Below are positions 11,892 through 26,800 of a stretch of DNA of 64,000 nt, one piece after another. The number at the start of each line of letters is the position of its first letter. The stretch's first letter is position 1. Origin of the DNA: Helicoverpa zea (Eukaryota; Arthropoda; Insecta; Lepidoptera; Noctuidae); assembly GCF_022581195.2 (NCBI RefSeq), contig NC_061458.1:5642001-5706000 (forward strand). The letters run 5' to 3'. The translations under genes were made by a program, and so were the position numbers. The notes beneath the pieces were generated by a model. That model saw only the letters and a program-made list of their open reading frames with translations. It ran no database searches and was not told the DNA's origin.

Positions 11892-14800
11892 CTGAAAAAT
11901 AAACATATTTTTTTTATAAAATCCAATCAAACTCAAACATCAAGATCAAAGTAAGGGTCAAACAAGAACATATTTGGTTGATTATTTTGATTACATACCT
12001 CGGAATACACCATTTTGCCGTTGTCAGAAGCTGCCAGCACTTTGTCTCCTCTGCGTAACGTAGAGATATCGCGGGGACCTTGCTCTGTATACACCATGGC
12101 TCCCTCAGGGAAGCAACCGGCGCCCGTTCCGACTGATGACTCTGTAATACACAAACAGATTAATTAATTTATTTTTATTTTTTCAATTTACATTACAATG
12201 AAGATGATAGAATTCTGCTTATTTAATTTAGCTTTTAATGAAATTATATTCGTAAACTAAACAAGTGTCTGCAATACCTTGTGAACCAAAAGCAATAAAA
12301 TAAAATTGAAAACATAAAATCGTGCAAAGGACGCTAGTAAATTAGCTTGGAGCAGTCATATCCCTTTAAGGAATAACGAGATTTCTCTACGCCCGTAATT
12401 AAAATCGGATAAGATACGAAACAAAAGAGGATCGCGGACAGCTTCCACTGCGGCAGGTTATCGGTAAGTAACCTACTCGTACCAACCACCGAGGAGTTGT
12501 CTTTACATCCACAATTGGCTTGGACCGGCTCCGATGTAACGCAGATTATATTATTATCCGTCTTCCAAATTCAATAAAGAAGAAAGGTTTTCCACGAAAT
12601 GCGAACAGCCTAATCTCCTGAACAAACTTTTTAAGCGTTAGATAAGTTAATTCAATCCGTTTTTCGAATTCTTTTCACTCATTGTTTGCACGAAAAAACT
12701 GCCTCCAAAAAATAGCACAGAATTCTGATTTGCTGAACTCTGTTTGTATATTATCTAATAGTATTTATTTAAATCCTCGTCGAGCTTAAACTGTACCTGT
12801 ACGTAATCTTTTAATTCGTTGGGATCCTCGGTTGCTTTCGCAAAAAAGTGTCTATTTACGTGAAAGTTAATGGAATCCAAAAGATAAATAAAAATGGCTT
12901 AACTTAAACCCAAGTTTAGCATGCACAGAGCACAGCCGCCAATTTTGGTAGTCAAGTTATAACAATTGTACTCGTATTAACCGTCTATATTTTAAGTTAC
13001 AGTTGCAGTGGGTGGTGCAATTACACGAGCAAATGAACACGGCTAAAGATACCGTGCAAAGCCTCTGGTTTGCGCGAACTCATTAAATTTTGATTTGTTG
13101 TGTAACCGACCGATAAATTCAGTCGATCCTTGTTCACAAAAATATTCTCAAAACGATGCTTTCGGAACGGATCGCATTACACAATAACTACACAAATTAG
13201 ATTTTGCTCAAAGTCAAGCGCTTATTGTCAACATGCGTTTGTTGTTGGGTGAACACATCACACGACTTATTGAATAGGCGTCGGACACCTTTGCGTTTTT
13301 GTACAATTTTGTCGGTGGGGTGCAGTTTTATTCGCCGGGTGGCCATTTGTATGGGTTGTTTGATTTGTAAGTATTATTTAATACATATTTCATTTCGGTA
13401 ATTATGAAGCAGTACCCACATAGAAATATATTTATGTATTTACATTATCTTACGTACATAAAAGGACCAAACATACAGTGCAGAAGATTTTATCTAAGTT
13501 TTAATTCCCAGCCTTATTAAGCTTCAAAGTTAACGAATCCAAAGCCTTAAACCAGTCACACCGCGATTTCATAGTGACGTAAGTAACATTAGGCTGAAGA
13601 TGCGGCGATAAGCGGCGCGGGCGCTCGGGAGGGGGGCGCGGGGGCCTGTGCGCCGGCGCAGCCGAGTGGCCGCGCAGACCCCGCCCCGCGGGGACCACCG
13701 GGAGAGCTAGGCGGCGCGCGCTGGGCCCCGCCGTCCGGCCCGAGCCGGCCGCGCGTCACCATACATTACCAACTCGACAAATGTGAGCACGTGACACTAT
13801 TCATAATTTATCTCGTCGATAGGTGACATACGCCACCAGCGAAATGTAAAGCATTTTTAGTTTTTATTTCTTCTGATTCAAAGCAACTTAAACATTTGTC
13901 GGAAGCGCATCACCTCAAAAGCTCGCCGAATGTGATAAAAAAGTAATGTTATCGATAGGGTTTGGTCGGCCGCCGCAACCTTTTATTGTTAGGGCGATGT
14001 AAGGCTATCAAGATGCTCGCATGGGATCAGTAGAACTATATCTGATTTATATCGCGTAGAATAGCAATTAGCCGACGCATGGTCATGCAAATGCCAAACC
14101 GCGCCGGTTATGATTCATGCGCCGACCGAACACGCACCGTATGTTACATACAATGTAAAAGAAAATAATAAATAAATATGGACGGTTTAATTCTTGTATC
14201 TGCACCAATAAGTAAACATGGAATAGTTTTAATTTTACTATTTATTTATAAATTGCCACAAAATCTTCTAACTACATATCAACAATTTAAACATCTTTTG
14301 TGATTGCATCTCGGCTGTTTGCGCTCGCCACGCTGAATTATTTTAAAGCATAATTCAAATATTTGAAATTTAAAATAAGCACTCTTATTGTACGATTCAA
14401 ACGGGTACGTAATATGAAGATTTATCTACATATTTATATGTTTAAACTGTAGATAGATAAACACATTAAACGTATTAGTCTTTCAATAAATTAATATTTA
14501 TAAAGCTGCCTCTCCAAAGACTGATCTAGCCTATTCGTAATTCACATCTTGTATCGGCTCAGTAGCGAAATGATTTAAGCGCCACGCAAGCGACGCTGAC
14601 TGTGATGCAATATGTAGCTTCGTACATGGTAATGTGGTACTGAGATCTTAACGTTTGAATTTATTGCTCTCCAGTACTGAATTGCCGACATTAATGCCTG
14701 AGATATAAAACGAAACTGAGTGCGAAAGTTAAAATTGAAATATGATTTATACATAATTGATAGTCCGGCCTGATAAAGTATGACTGCGTGTAAGCTGCAC

Positions 14801-17800
14801 ACTATGCAAATGTTCAATATTTACACGCGCATTAATGTTGGACATGACAAAAATATCCGGATTTTTAAATTAAATAAAACATGTTTTATTAAGGCTATTT
14901 TAATTAGAACTGGCTTTATGACTTTGAAGATGTTTAAAGATTGGTCTACACTTATGAACTATCTAAATAGAGAATTCATTTTAACCTATTTAGAAACTGC
15001 ATTTATTGTAACTAATCTACATGAGGATTATTGTCATATTTAAAATGCAAATATGCAGATGATTTACGGCAGACGATTAGCACACCTATGCGAAGTGCGG
15101 GCTGAGTAAACTTGCGATTTTTATCGATACATTTGTCGTTGTGATCGATATGATCGGGTGTGGGAACCTGGCGGGGTTCGGCCGCAGTCTTCCGGGATGT
15201 GGCGGCTCGGGTGTCGCGCCCTTTCGCACGCATGCCCCGCGCGCGCTCGACCGCGCAACATCGCTCACTCACGCTTCTATCCTCTGCCTTACTTCTTACA
15301 AAAAATATTACTCGTCTTCATCGATATTGTGGCTAAGACAAGTATACGCACCAAACTATACGATGAAGTCATTGATTTCATCATAAATAAAAATATTAGT
15401 TTTTAATCAACCGAACATTCAAAAAAAAGTTTTTTTTTGCTGCTTATTTAATCAATTTGTCTAAATCCAATTTACATAATCACCTATGCCTTCTTGTTAC
15501 TTTTTGTAAGCTTTTTGCAACATATTTCAGCAACATTTTATTATATTTAAACGGCCACTTCGAAATGCAGTTCGAACTACATTACCTACAAGTTTAATAC
15601 TCATTCAAAACCTTTAACAGGGTAATGAACATGTGAAAGCCGTAATGAAATTCCCATCAGATACTTAACTGTATCCGTAACTATCACGACGAGATCGAGG
15701 TTTAAGAATTAACAAGGATTTGAACTGCATTCTAATACATTCATGGTTGAGAACATTCCTACGCAAGGTAGGAAGCATCTCCATAAAACTACATGCCCAT
15801 ATCGCATTAAAATTCGTCCTTCAGAGCGAGCTAGGGTGGTGACATGTAGTGAGTCGTGACCTGTCTCGGCCGTCGTCGGTCACGCCCCATTTACCACGAG
15901 CCTCTTCTATGTCCGACAACGGTTACTACATAAACTAATGCCATCAATGACCAAATTCCTAGAAAACAAACATTCAAAAGGACTCGATAAAAATCTAAAT
16001 TGATTTTATGCCCCTTTAATAGCAACTCCAATAGTAATAATTTCAAGTATATGTTGTTCTAATCTGCCGCCGGCTTCAAAGAATTCTTAATCGTAGCAAA
16101 AAGTGAAAATATGAAGGAACGAATCTGGTTTGATACATAAAACATTGCTCTATTAATGTCTTACTTAAGAATGTTATGTTGCACAACAAGCTTGTGCCAG
16201 GCATCAGGTTAATTTATCGCAACTGATGCTATAATTGATAAAAATGCAATTGCTTCTTACTTGGCGTTCTAAATGTTACGGTTTTCATGAATTGTAAAAT
16301 AAACAAAAAATGTAGTGCGATATCCTGTTAAGGATGACTAAATAACTAGTTTGTATAAATGCACCGCCTAAACTGATGACGTTGGTATAGATAAATACCA
16401 TAAGTCAACGATCGGAATAAAAAAACAATCATCGCCGACCAATGAAAATCAATTAATCGAGTCCAACACAAAAAATTAACGCTCGGCATAGTTTTATTGG
16501 CGCCGAGTTAATCACTGAATGCTTTAATTTAATATACGAGCATATAATGGGCCAGTTTTTCTCTGTCTCTTTTTCATTCCATGTGCTAGAGCGAAAAATG
16601 TTCCTGCTTTAAAATATTCATGATTAATCATTAAAAACTTTATATCTGTAGATACGAGTAGATAGTTTACAATAGTGTTTTGGATGAATTTTAGTTTATT
16701 GAGTTTCTGCTAATTGGCTTCTTCAATATAAAATGACACGCTAATAACACTGACAAAGGACTTTAATGTTAATTTATAAATAAAATATGTTAATACTGTT
16801 CTAAAATACGATGTCGAAATCTACGAAAACATTTGGACACATAGGACTTTACGATAGATTGTGTTGAATGTAATACAGGAGTGGAAGATTTGTAACTTTT
16901 AAGGGGATAGCATAAGGAGCTGCGGATGGTCGTGCGCGATCCGGCCTTGACCGCGACCAACAAAGAGCCACGACCGCAACACACATACCTACACAAAGCA
17001 CATTAATTATTTATAAGATCCAAATTAATACTAAAAGACTCGGATCGTACAAAACGCCAGAATAAATGAATAAACATCGAAACAAATTGCCTGCGACCGC
17101 GGGAGACTCCGTCGGATATCAGTGGTCGAGCTTTTGAAACAATGACTGCTCTTTATCGTTTTAGGATCACTTTAGGTATCTTTTTTATAAATTTACGACT
17201 TTTATTTTGTGCCGGTATACGTATATGATCGATTTTATATCGTTGTTTAAAGATAAGTTACTTTAAAGATGTTTCATGCAATAAACTATAACTTTTGACC
17301 GGAATATTTATTTTACACAAAAATGGTTTCCAAAACCAATTATAATAAAAAAAATATTTATCCTTTAGTTTTAAGAAATATCCTCGACTATCGAAAAAAT
17401 GTGGAATGACATTTTGAGAAAAGGCTACGAAAGTAGGATACATTTGAGCGCTGTTTTTGGAAAGTTGGAATTTAGTGTGATGTGTCATCGACCGTAGGCA
17501 CCTACTGCTTGAATGATTCCACGGTAGAAGCCAAAGGGCGTTTGGGTTAAGAAAGTTACAATTCAGGATGCAGAGGTCGATGGCCTTTTAACCCGAGGAA
17601 AAACAGTCAAAGATATTTTCCGTGTTAATTTCGAAATTTACTGTGAAGAGCTGAAATAGTTAAATCTCTTATCGGAACAGTAGTTTGAACGGAAAAGGAT
17701 AGTTTTCTGCTTCTATTTTTATGAAAACTAATCGCTGTAGATATAGAATTCAAAAACAACAACTGAAAAATCATTTTGATGTTAGCCAGGAAAAAGTAGT

Positions 17801-20800
17801 GGTATAGCAATGACGTTGTAAATACGTTGTAAATAATTACGTTGCACACAAATAAGGGTATCAGAAAAATAAACAACGTAATGTTTTACGTCATAGAACA
17901 TACAAATAGTATTTCAGTGACGCAAATAAATAGTGGGAAATTCTTTGAAATTCTGAACTGCTCGTATTATAGTAAAAACTGCCGACAGTTCATTACAAAG
18001 TGTTGAGAACAAGACCACGCATACCCGCCACTTAGTACTGTTAACATGACTAGTGCACCACTTATAGACCCATCTGCGAAATTAATGGGAACTAGCGAAC
18101 GCGCCGGAATGCCTCCATAATATCTAAAAACACAAGCATACATATAAATACGCGCTTCTCTCATCGTTATGCCGTATACATATATATAGATATAAGTAGC
18201 CATTGAATCACCGGTGTAATTATAGAAGTGGGGGATTGGCTGCGATGCGGCTGCGTGCGCAAGAGACGGCTGTACTTCTGTCCGCGAGTGTGAGCGAGAG
18301 GGATGCTAACAAGAGGCTCGTTCGTCCGTTTGATCGACACCGCCGGGGCGCGGGCGCGGGAAGCTGTCTGAGATGCATTCTTCTTGTAAAGTTCAACTAT
18401 ATATTTGGCCCGTTTCGAAGTCTGTAGCCCGCATTATACAGTTATGTACCCGTAATTGATAAACACTACCATTAGCACGTGACAATTTTTACAATGATTA
18501 GCACCGCGTCAATATTGATGTGTAAACGAACGCTTTCAGGAAAACCACAGTTTTCCCTCGACTAGTATACTCTGCATTAGTGAATTATCACTCTTGTTAT
18601 GCTTCAGTAAGTTGTCAGTCATGATTTCACACATTTACATAATAGCGGATTTTCTTTTCGGAAAAACCAGATGTGATTGGACACCTACGTATGGTACAAT
18701 GACATAATTCTTATTGTTTACTGCATAGAAAATATAGTATGTCAGGAAATACCGCATTTTTCTGTTATATATGACTTTTAGTTAGCGAAATGTTACTAAA
18801 CTTATACGACGATACATTCATTGATTATAAGGGAACTGCAAATTGGAAAACAAATCTATTTATCTTAACATATTTTTTTCGATATTGATCATGAAATTCA
18901 CGACAGGGTTTTTACAAACCTAATTTGATTTCAACTAGTTAGTACAAAACAAAGCGGTTTCCCGGTCACATGTATTTTTTCCAAAGACACAGAACTTGTG
19001 CGACTATCGTCGCGCCGTCATACAAAAGACTTAAACGCATTTGTGTGCATTACGAAATAGGCAGCGCTCATACTATGAAAAACATTTATGATTATGTTCT
19101 TTAACTATTATCTATATCTGTATTAATAAATTCAGCAGTTTACTATTTGCTTTGCATACTTTGTGAAGTTTTTGAAATTGCTTTGGTTAAACTATTTAAA
19201 TAATTATTATGTGTATTTAATAAAAGGTTTTTAAAATTATTCAGTTTAATAGCTTAAACAGTTAAAATTGTGTTATATTTAACATTATAATTATTTTGTG
19301 TAATGGAGTGTTAGTGAACAGACAATATTATAAGACTTTATCATTACCTATCAGTTTATCATTTCTAAATTAACCTTACACGTACAGTGACTATTTGATT
19401 GCAGGAAGATGAATTACCTGTTTTGACAGAGCAGTGTATGTAAGACCGGCTCTCGTAGAAGACCCAGTCGAAGCCTGCCTCGACGGCGAGGCGCGCCAGC
19501 ATGCCGTACTTGGAGCGGTCGCGGTCGCTGGTGGTGAGGTCGACGGCGCGGCCCTCGTAGTGCAGCGAGTGCTCCAGGTGCGAGTTCTCCTCGTCCCAGC
19601 CCTCGATGACGCGCAGTCGCACGCCCGGCCACTGGTTCATCACGCTGATCGCCAGCGTGTTCAGCTTCTCCTTGCATCTCTGCAACGTTACACCTTCCCA
19701 TTCACTCTTTGTTATGACACATTCCATATACAAGTTTTACATAAATCTTCCTAACCAGACAGCGGAACTATACGGTGCCTTTACTGAATAGAACTGTATT
19801 GAGTAACGTTTACGTTAGACTATAGAGTGAGGTATATGTGTTTGTATCCACTTCCATGCCAAGATTGTAGATGAGCGCAGACATAAACAATGATTCAACC
19901 ACATAAGCGTTCACTCAAGCTTGCAGTTTCAGTATGTTGGAGCGCGATTGTTAGTGCATATTGTAACAATTTAAGCCCTACTAGTGTTAACAGCCCTGTG
20001 CAAACATAATGATTTCTAATATTTACATCGCAATTCGCGTCGACCACCTAAAAGGTACGTAAGTGGAGTGCGCACTCGATGCACCTTTAAGAAACAATAT
20101 CGACGCTCTAAAGACATGCGAAACTTTTTGTTTACACCTACTAAAGAAAATACCAATAGATGTGCTAACAAATGGACAAACGCGCCGCCCCAACGCCTCA
20201 CAACACAGGATGTCGGACGTTTGTCGTCAAAGAATAAATCAAATTACACACGCTGCACAAAAGGATCCACACGGATTTGTTTGTGCACCAGGTCCGCGGG
20301 ACGAATGAGGGAAATGTCAAAATATTTATAAAGAAATGCGGACAAAGCTGGGCGCTCCGCGTGGCGGCTTTGTTGCGCGATGTCAACTCACTCTATGCAG
20401 ATTTCAATGTGAACAGAATTTGGAGATTGACGTAACGAATCGAGGCTAGGAACCGGGCCGGGCGCCCCGCCTGGCCGGTGTATTCGGCCACATTCATGCG
20501 ACAGATAGTTTGAAGCACCGTATATAATTACTTCTACGAACGTTTCAACCGCCTAATAAAGAGTTGCGAGAACTGCGACATATTTAGCATCGTCTGCGAA
20601 GCTTTTATTTTTTGACATTTCAAGACATCAAAATTCCTAATGTAAAAAAGATCCCTGTTCTTGCTGTAAGCGATTATTTTATAAGGTAATTGTGCTGGTA
20701 ATGAGGTTATCTTTAGTGAGGTATGTATGTAATCAGAAAAGCGAAGACATCGGCATGAGGTGCGGCGAAGGGGGGGGACGCTGGTGCACGCTCAGGAAGC

Positions 20801-23800
20801 TCAATGTTTGCTTCTCTGCAGACGTCTCGGTCCGCACTAAAACAATCGAATGCTAAATGCTTACACAAACACTTGCTGCATTTAAACGTGGGAACACATC
20901 GGTGGCGCAATTAAGCATCTCTCACCATCGTAACACCAACATTCTTTCTTCGATGGCCTTAAACAATATTAGTAAAATAACTTTACAATATTTGTTTCTT
21001 TGTAATAAATGTGACTACGAGAGAAGAACTCTTTCATACAATAACGTGTGTATTTTCATAAATAGTTATCTTCGTACGAAAGTGTAAGCAGGTATCGATT
21101 TGTGCATTCACATCTGAATAGGTAGATGAAGCAGACCTCGTACGGGTATGAAGGGGCGAGGCGACGTGGCAGGCCCGATAGGCCATTATAAATTCATTAT
21201 GCATATTTTTAGTAAACAAGCTGTCGATCACAATGCTCACGCGCAGCGGGGAGCCCTGCCTCCGACACCTCGCCCTGTCCCGTTCGATACCTACATACCC
21301 TAATATCACGATTATCATCAAGTCGGTATGCACCCACATAATGTATGTATATAATCATACCAACTTATACATCCAATAAGATTCGAATATTAAACCAGTT
21401 TTTACGACTGAGTCAATTTACGTAAATTTATTTTCGCAAATTATCAAATTACACCACATCAAAAGCTCATATTCAATTATATTGATTAACAAAAAATATA
21501 ACAAGCGTATCGAATACCTAAGGTCAAGTTTGAAGCGAAACTCCAAGCTACCTGAACCGGTGGCGACCGAAGCACTTGCGGACGCATAATGAAGGCCGCT
21601 CGATGGAACTCACGTAAAAATGAAATAAAAACTCTCAGGATCATCGCACTGAAACAGCGGCTGCAGTAACGTGAGAACGCGAGTGCTGTCCGCAGCCTGC
21701 GCACGCACGGGAATTATTAGAGACTAGCACTCCTCTAAATACCCAATAAACCCATATCTCTCATAGTATAATTGTTCTCCCATAGAAGCATGGCGACATG
21801 GCGCACCGTTCGCCACCTCCTTCAAGCTCGGACTTGCCGCTAATTTATAACCACCTCCCTCCGCGACCATAACAATATATTAGGATAATTAAATGGCTCT
21901 TTACATTCCTTAACACATGGTTTTTTCTACAAGGCCACTGGAGTCGAAAAGCCGACCAATGCTGACTGGTTTTTGATGTCCCGTTTTTTGTCTTTTTGTG
22001 GAAACCACAACAAATAGTTTTAGGGCATTTTTTGTTATGCCGACCGTTCATTTTGTTCACGCGAACCCACAAGATTTCTACGCGAGGGTGTCGGGTAAAA
22101 GGTTCACGTAGACCCCGATAGACGACTTACCTGTATCGCAAAGTCAGCTTATCCGTTACAGCTATCGTTTAAAATACTTCAATAAACTTGCAAAAACAAT
22201 TGCCTATCTAAATTGATTTCCAAAATATAAACAATGTTAACATTTTAGTGACGGGCCAAGTACATTTATTATTGTTGGAGATGTGTTTAGTCCGCCCGAC
22301 GACTTAAACGGCACACAATATCATTTAAGCTAAAATAAGACCACTTAATGCTTGATTTTTATAGCCTGCCTTAGTTCCCATCATACTTAGGTACCTGCAA
22401 AAATGACGCGTTCCAAAAACGTATGGTTGATTCAAAGCAACATTTTCGGAGCTACAAAGTACAAATTAGGCGGCATAATATCCCCTGTATCAAACTAACA
22501 CCTTGTCTTTATGGCAATGAATATTTTTTTCGGATTGGTGGATGGTATGCTGGGAGGGACCATCAATGATTTCACACAAATCGTTTTGTTCAGTCACAAA
22601 TAGTCAGAGAAACCGCAATGTGTGAATCACTAGCCCAGGCGGCCATTTTGTTTCTTTTTTTTTTACTTTTTTATAACCTGTATTAGATTGACTACGTAAT
22701 TATATAGCTAAGACACGGCCCGGTGTTGCAAAACAAGGATTGTGTTGATTACTAAGCTAATAAGTTAGGAGATCTTCTTAGTTTATAACAAGACACCCTT
22801 TTACATCTTATTCACATAACTACTCTGTAAGTCAGCACTTGCAGTAACTACTTATGGTACAATATTGCTTGTTCCACAGCTATAAGTCGCGGTGTGTGCA
22901 TGTAAACACTACAAATATTGGCTGACCATAATTCCTAGTGGTGTACTAGCTGTCGAACACATCATAAATATGCATCGTGTGCATCACCTGTCTGTCATGT
23001 TCAAAGCCCTTTAATGTTTGTCCACGAAAAATATCACCCTTTGTTGTCTTAATGCGGCTGTCGTCAGTGCAACGCATGGCCAAGGAGCGCTAACACATAC
23101 ATTCACTCGCAGGCACTCGTCTCTAATACACTATGAAATGTTGCCAGCCATAATCGCCTCAACTCGTTAGCAAATTCTATTTGTGAGCAAGAAATCATCT
23201 TGAGAGAATCTTAAACATTTACACTTTGCTTGAAGCGAAAACTGCAAATTGACTATATTATATCGATTTACATTTAAACATAATAGAGAATTAAGCAATT
23301 TGTAAGAATTAATGTTATTTCAATAAGATCTAATCTTCTGAGTAATCACAGTCCAAAATCAATTACAGATTCAAACAAACATGGTTTATAGACACTTCTT
23401 CTCGTTTCTGAGAGGTTTTTTTCCCATTGAGGGCTATATTCCGTATGTAAAGGCGCGCGCGCTAACGAATACAGTCCACAAGGCTTTTAAGGAGACGCGG
23501 GCGCCTTTCACTATGTTGGAAAAAAAACTTTTGAAACAAGACACCGATATGCGGTGTTTGCTTGGGCCACAGACCTCTGTTAATGAAACGTTACACTTCA
23601 TTCACTCAACTGGAGCAAGTGTCTTACCAGACATAATGAAGTTTGCTTTGTGCCTGTGTTAGAATAAGCTGAATAACAATTATTTACATCGCCAGTTGCT
23701 TCCAAGCTGTTGTTATACGTGTTACGTTGTAACTAGCCGCATTCCCCTCACGTGGATTGTGTATTGGCTTCGTTGTGTTCAACATAATGTACCTTTGAGT

Positions 23801-26800
23801 TCATGCGTGTTTCTGTAAATCTCAAAATCTTCATTTATTGAGTGAGTACAAAGTGTGAATGACAATGGACCGTCTTATCTACAAATAATTGGTTCCAGTT
23901 GTGCTGGCAGGGTGCTCGTTTTTACCCCTGGGGCCGATCTGTTAAGTTATGTTTTATTCCACGTTATTGTGTGTTTACAGTTGGTAATGCCCACGAGACG
24001 GATGTAATACCATAATTTATATTATTGTGATCGCTAAGTCTGGCTGACGCGAGGTCAATGGCGGAGTCAATGAGAGCATGCTCACTAGTTGCAAGTCATC
24101 CGAGTGAGCGATGGAATCCACGCTTCCGACATCGATCAACTTTGTATACTTATCCTTTGTTTTCTCACAGTTCTCTTTGCATAGTGAGCCTGATATGAGA
24201 AAGTAATTGGCAGCTTTAGTAATGACTACAACTCTAGAAACGGTATTTAGGAATTTACGTCCAATTTGAAATAGCTTTTGCGACACCTATAAATTATGGT
24301 AATTCCAAAAGCAACATTATTAGGAGAAAATATAAATGATCAGTTTAAAGCTGGAAGGGGGTTAGAAGTAGCTCATAACTGCGTAGCTTGGCTGCCGCTG
24401 CATCGTCGTAAATACCATATTCGCTAAATCGCGGAAGGCTATAAACATAAAGTGGCGTATCGCGCTAATTTCCAGCGTCAACCCTCGTCGACTCGATAAC
24501 TGCTGTTGATCGATTTGCATCCGTAATTACGTCACTTTTAGCGAGCAGGTGATGAAAACGCGACAAGTACGTGATTGCGGGAGGCGACGCCCGCCCCTTC
24601 CGACGCGACCGGTTCCGAGCTTTTAACTTGTGCTGCGCCGCCGCTACTTCCACTATCATATGATCGCTGTCAGAGGTCTAATAGATAAAACTAAGTAGCT
24701 AAGTATATACAACACACGACATTTACATACTTTTCATTTTAATCTTAACACATCCCTTTACATCCAAGCATCCCAAATATCTACTCATAATGTTCTCTCT
24801 CTCTAAAACAACATCTAAAGCTCGATCTAAACCAGAAAGTCAAACATTAAAAGCGAATTCTGGCGCATCTCTGTTATCGAAATGAGTTATTGATTTATCA
24901 GTACATCAAAACTTGATAATTCTGCTTGTCGCGTCGGATTTGGTACGCGCCGGTGCGCGGCTCACGCATAATCTCCGCGGTACGGTCTGCCGCTATGATT
25001 CACACCTAACAACCTATTCTCATCGAGATCTCAACTTCAAAGAAAAATAAACCATCTTTGTTACACCATTGACGAGCAATCGCCTCTCTCATTGTTTATC
25101 CCTCGCCCCAAAGCGAGGTGACCACATCACGTGGGTGTAAAGTAAACAGCCGCACACGTATCACACTATACGTCCTCTTTTGCTGACGGTCCCGAGGAGC
25201 CTCTTGATAATATTTTATAAGACAAATAACCCGATAAAGATGTTTTGACGTGAACCCGTGTTCATCGCTCACACTAAAATGCGTCCAGTGAACAAGTATA
25301 ATAAAATATTTATTTACAATTTTGTGCTTTCGGGTAGAAAAGGAATAAAAGTTCTAATTTAGTGTCAACTTTATTGGTGGCGAGCGAAGCGTTAAGGCGA
25401 TCGGTCGAATGTTTAAATACGTTGACAGGACTTAAGGCGGTGGACTTCACGTAGATCCATTAGCATTGTTTTAAAGGATTAGAGCGGCGCTTACCAGGCT
25501 CACTCCGGGTGATGTGTCGCTCGACACGCATATTTTTATGACACATGTCTTTTTATTTCAAATTATCAGTGTGAAATGGCTACCGTATCGGAGGTGTTGA
25601 TAACCCACATATGTGGTGTATTCGGGTAGAAAAAAACAAATTGTTGGGATACACAAATCACAGATCTCTTTAGGTTGTCTAAACAATATAAATTGCATAT
25701 TCTAAATCTGGGCGCTTTGACCGCTGTCGTGTCAGGCTGGCGTCCGCGGTTAGTGTCATATTACACAAAAGATCGAACGTTTTTAGATTGTTTTGGGTCG
25801 AAATAAAAACCGATGTCTCCGACGATTTTACAGAATTACCCGACGACAGAAGGTTTTCGTTTTTTCAACTTAAACCTTGCAACATTAATCTGCTGTGCAA
25901 CACCAATTATAAACCTTAAATATAAACAGAAGGATACCAATCTGCTTTTTCAATCTGTAAAACATATCTTGGCAGAGTTTCATGGAATATTGGTTTACAT
26001 GTAGTAACGCGCATCAAATCTATTGATGATTTATTGAAGAGACAATTTGACGTGGGACTAAGATGTTGCGGTCGTTTCCGCATCACTAGTTGCGTGGAAT
26101 TCAGCGACTAGATCGTAAAACACTTTAAATAGACAGCTTTGTACAAACTTAACGAACATTATCGAAATATTATTCTAATGTGATGACGCATTATCGAAAC
26201 ATGATTCATTTCGTTTTTGTAGGACTTGTCACAGGACCTCGAAATGGTTATCATAAATAGCGCGAGATAATTCGTCCGACAGTCGCGTGTTGTTATTTAT
26301 TTTGAGGTAGTAACTGTTTTTATCAATGGCCGTCCATTAGATGAGGCTTTTGTGTGCGCTGGCGCGAGGGCGTGAGAATAGTTGAGCGGGACATAACTTT
26401 TTGATTGCATATAACCTTTTTAATGTGTCACTTCTTCGGGCTGTATTAGGTTTTATGTTTGACATATAACTCTCTTCAGCTAGTTTTATTCTAGAATTTA
26501 CTAACAATAAATATCAATTCTTTATACAATTAATTTACAACTGTGTATTTCGTTGTTTCTCAATTAAGTGTGTAATAACTGTGTGTAGGTAACTGTGTGT
26601 AATATAAAATCGAACAAATCAGTTTGCATAATGTAAATAGAAAATATTCCATAAAGAATGAACGTGAACCCAATCAGGTGGCATGACCGAGAATTAATGC
26701 GGCTTATCTTGTGAACAATGCATAGTACAGTGGAACATCAGTCAAATGTCATTGTGAGCAGCCGAGAAGCGGCGGCACGATTTATTAATTTAGTAGATAT

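Larger units (their letters stand above)
12142..19417 (-). other. hh: hh intron 2, about 7.3 kb
   Basis: Donor ACAG|GTAATT and acceptor TTACAG|AG, phase 1. It contains three short GC-rich islands (about 13605-13760, 15145-15270 and 18225-18365) in otherwise AT-rich DNA. I see no supported gene, RNA or intact transposon. Confidence 0.85.

Noticed and set aside
11364..11895. Long ORFs on both strands over hh exon 4 (such as 11364-11603, 11386-11769 and 11617-11895)
   Set aside because: They are shadows of the GC-rich Hint-domain exon in other frames. Only the 11424-11891 minus frame carries conserved residues.
23381..23662. 93-codon plus-strand ORF in hh intron 1
   Set aside because: It has a true ATG but no recognisable domain, weak start context and no splice partner. 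Frames of this length are expected by chance in 28 kb of intron.
26305..26318. TGAGGTAGTA, resembling the let-7 5' end
   Set aside because: The match stops after about 10-11 nt and there is no hairpin partner.
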